Position numbers and translations under genes: made by a program
Shown: positions 63,376 through 64,000 of the stretch, piece after piece
How positions within the stretch are numbered: the stretch's first letter is position 1
Layout of the letters: each line of letters opens with the position of its first letter
Notes under the pieces: generated by a model
Database searches by the model: none
Seen by the model: only the letters and a program-made list of their open reading frames with translations
Told to the model about the DNA's origin: nothing
Assembly (NCBI GenBank): GCA_030681195.1
Contig: JAUXXJ010000045.1
Location: 248,001 to 312,000, forward strand
Reading direction: 5' to 3'
From: Rhodocyclaceae bacterium
GTDB taxonomy: Bacteria; Pseudomonadota; Gammaproteobacteria; Burkholderiales; Rhodocyclaceae
DNA length: 64,000 nucleotides

Positions 63376-64000
63376 TGCCCGAACAGTTCGAACTGTTTCA
63401 CGCCCCCAGCAGTCTTGATACGCCGCCGCCGAACCGGCACCTCGTTCTGCACGGGCGCATCGTCGCTTACGCATTGCGGCGTAATCGGCGGCGACTGGCC
63501 TTGCACATCGACGAGCGCGGCTTGCGCGTCGGCGCCCCGCGCGTGTTTCCGCTGGCCGACATCGAGGCTTTTATCCAGACCCATGCGGACTGGGTGGTAC
63601 GCAAGCTCGATGAATTCTCCAACCGCACAGCCCCGCGTCATCTCCCCCTCCATGATGGCGCCGAACTGCCGGTGCTGGGTGAAACGGTACGGGTCTGCGT
63701 TACCGCAGGTGGCAATCGCGGCTACTGGAAAAAAGGGGAACTTTGGCTGGCAGCGCGTCCTGCGGCCGACCTTGCTGCCTTGGCCCGTCGTGCCCTGCAA
63801 CGGCGCGCACTGGAAGTGTTTCAGCCGCGCATTGCCGCAGCAGCAGCGCAACTCGGCGTGACCACGCCCGCCCTTGCCCTGTCGTCTGCCCGCACGCGCT
63901 GGGGCAGTTGCAGCACCCACAGCGGCATTCGCCTCAACTGGCGTCTGATCCACCTGCCGCTGCCTTTGGTCGATTACGTCGTCGCCCATGAGGTGGCGCA
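63375..64000 (+). CDS. YgjP-like (M48-related) metallopeptidase, cut by window end
   Basis: The visible 208 residues match the YgjP/WrpA group of predicted zinc metallopeptidases: a beta-rich N-terminus (LALHIDERGLRVGAP), VVRKLDEF, the conserved RTRWGSCSTHSGIRLNW (near residue 175) and VDYVVAHEVA at the window edge, the start of the HExxH zinc site. The ATG overlaps the previous stop (ATGA... at 63375). The end of the gene lies outside the window. Confidence 0.85.
   Translation, partial: MPEQFELFHAPSSLDTPPPNRHLVLHGRIVAYALRRNRRRLALHIDERGLRVGAPRVFPLADIEAFIQTHADWVVRKLDEFSNRTAPRHLPLHDGAELPVLGETVRVCVTAGGNRGYWKKGELWLAARPAADLAALARRALQRRALEVFQPRIAAAAAQLGVTTPALALSSARTRWGSCSTHSGIRLNWRLIHLPLPLVDYVVAHEVA

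Overview
The window looks like a betaproteobacterial chromosome, most likely from the Rhodocyclales or a close relative. I infer this from GC-rich coding and from gene orders such as mreBCD-mrdA-rodA-rlpA-dacC-dat-DUF493-lipB-lipA and phoH-ybeY-corC-lnt-glyQ-glyS-gmhB-plsC; no rRNA or marker gene fixes the genus. Most of it is ordinary housekeeping DNA, interrupted by one 11.3 kb integrated element (43167-54545).

Layout. 39-3688: secreted metalloprotease, then ahpC and ahpF with an OxyR-like site in front. 3701-4576: periplasmic DsrE-like protein and a divergent ArsR-type regulator around a perfect palindrome. 4654-12038: lysophospholipid repair (aas and an lplT-like transporter, with a Tat-exported amidohydrolase between them) and a large DUF2339 membrane protein. 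12165-22832: a PilZ protein, then an eleven-gene minus-strand run for cell shape, wall synthesis and lipoate. 22991-28755: gatCAB with a lipoprotein gene inside it, a coiled-coil secreted protein, pyrE and exonuclease III. 28813-43065: DUF883/YqjE/YqjK-type membrane genes, a radical SAM protein, gabD, NlpC/P60 lipoprotein, an IS5-family remnant, yacG, a Nudix-ThiE fusion, a DUF815 ATPase, mltA, a heme-motif diguanylate cyclase, amtB, dsbC and ubiH. 54602-64000: phoH-ybeY-corC-lnt-glyQS-gmhB-plsC and a YgjP-like peptidase cut by the window end.

The element sits in the 3' end of a tRNA(CAT) gene, between 48-bp direct repeats. It carries a tyrosine integrase with candidate arm sites at both ends. 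Its other genes are a small DNA-binding protein, a family A DNA polymerase without a 5' nuclease domain plus an unknown partner, a winged-helix protein, a complete type II restriction-modification system with controller protein and operator (the nuclease resembles R.SmaI), a metallophosphoesterase, and an unknown protein built of two copies of one unit. I see no capsid, portal, tail or conjugation genes.

The most striking signal is a dispersed 25-bp motif (left half AAAAAGTCGGCG, right half CTGGCGGGACGGC). There are at least sixteen good copies, eight in each orientation, about one per 4 kb. Most lie inside genes, where they are read in several different frames without breaking the protein. 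The two that lie between genes sit in hairpins at the ends of genes. This pattern is like DNA uptake sequences in other bacteria, but I do not recognise this motif as a described family.
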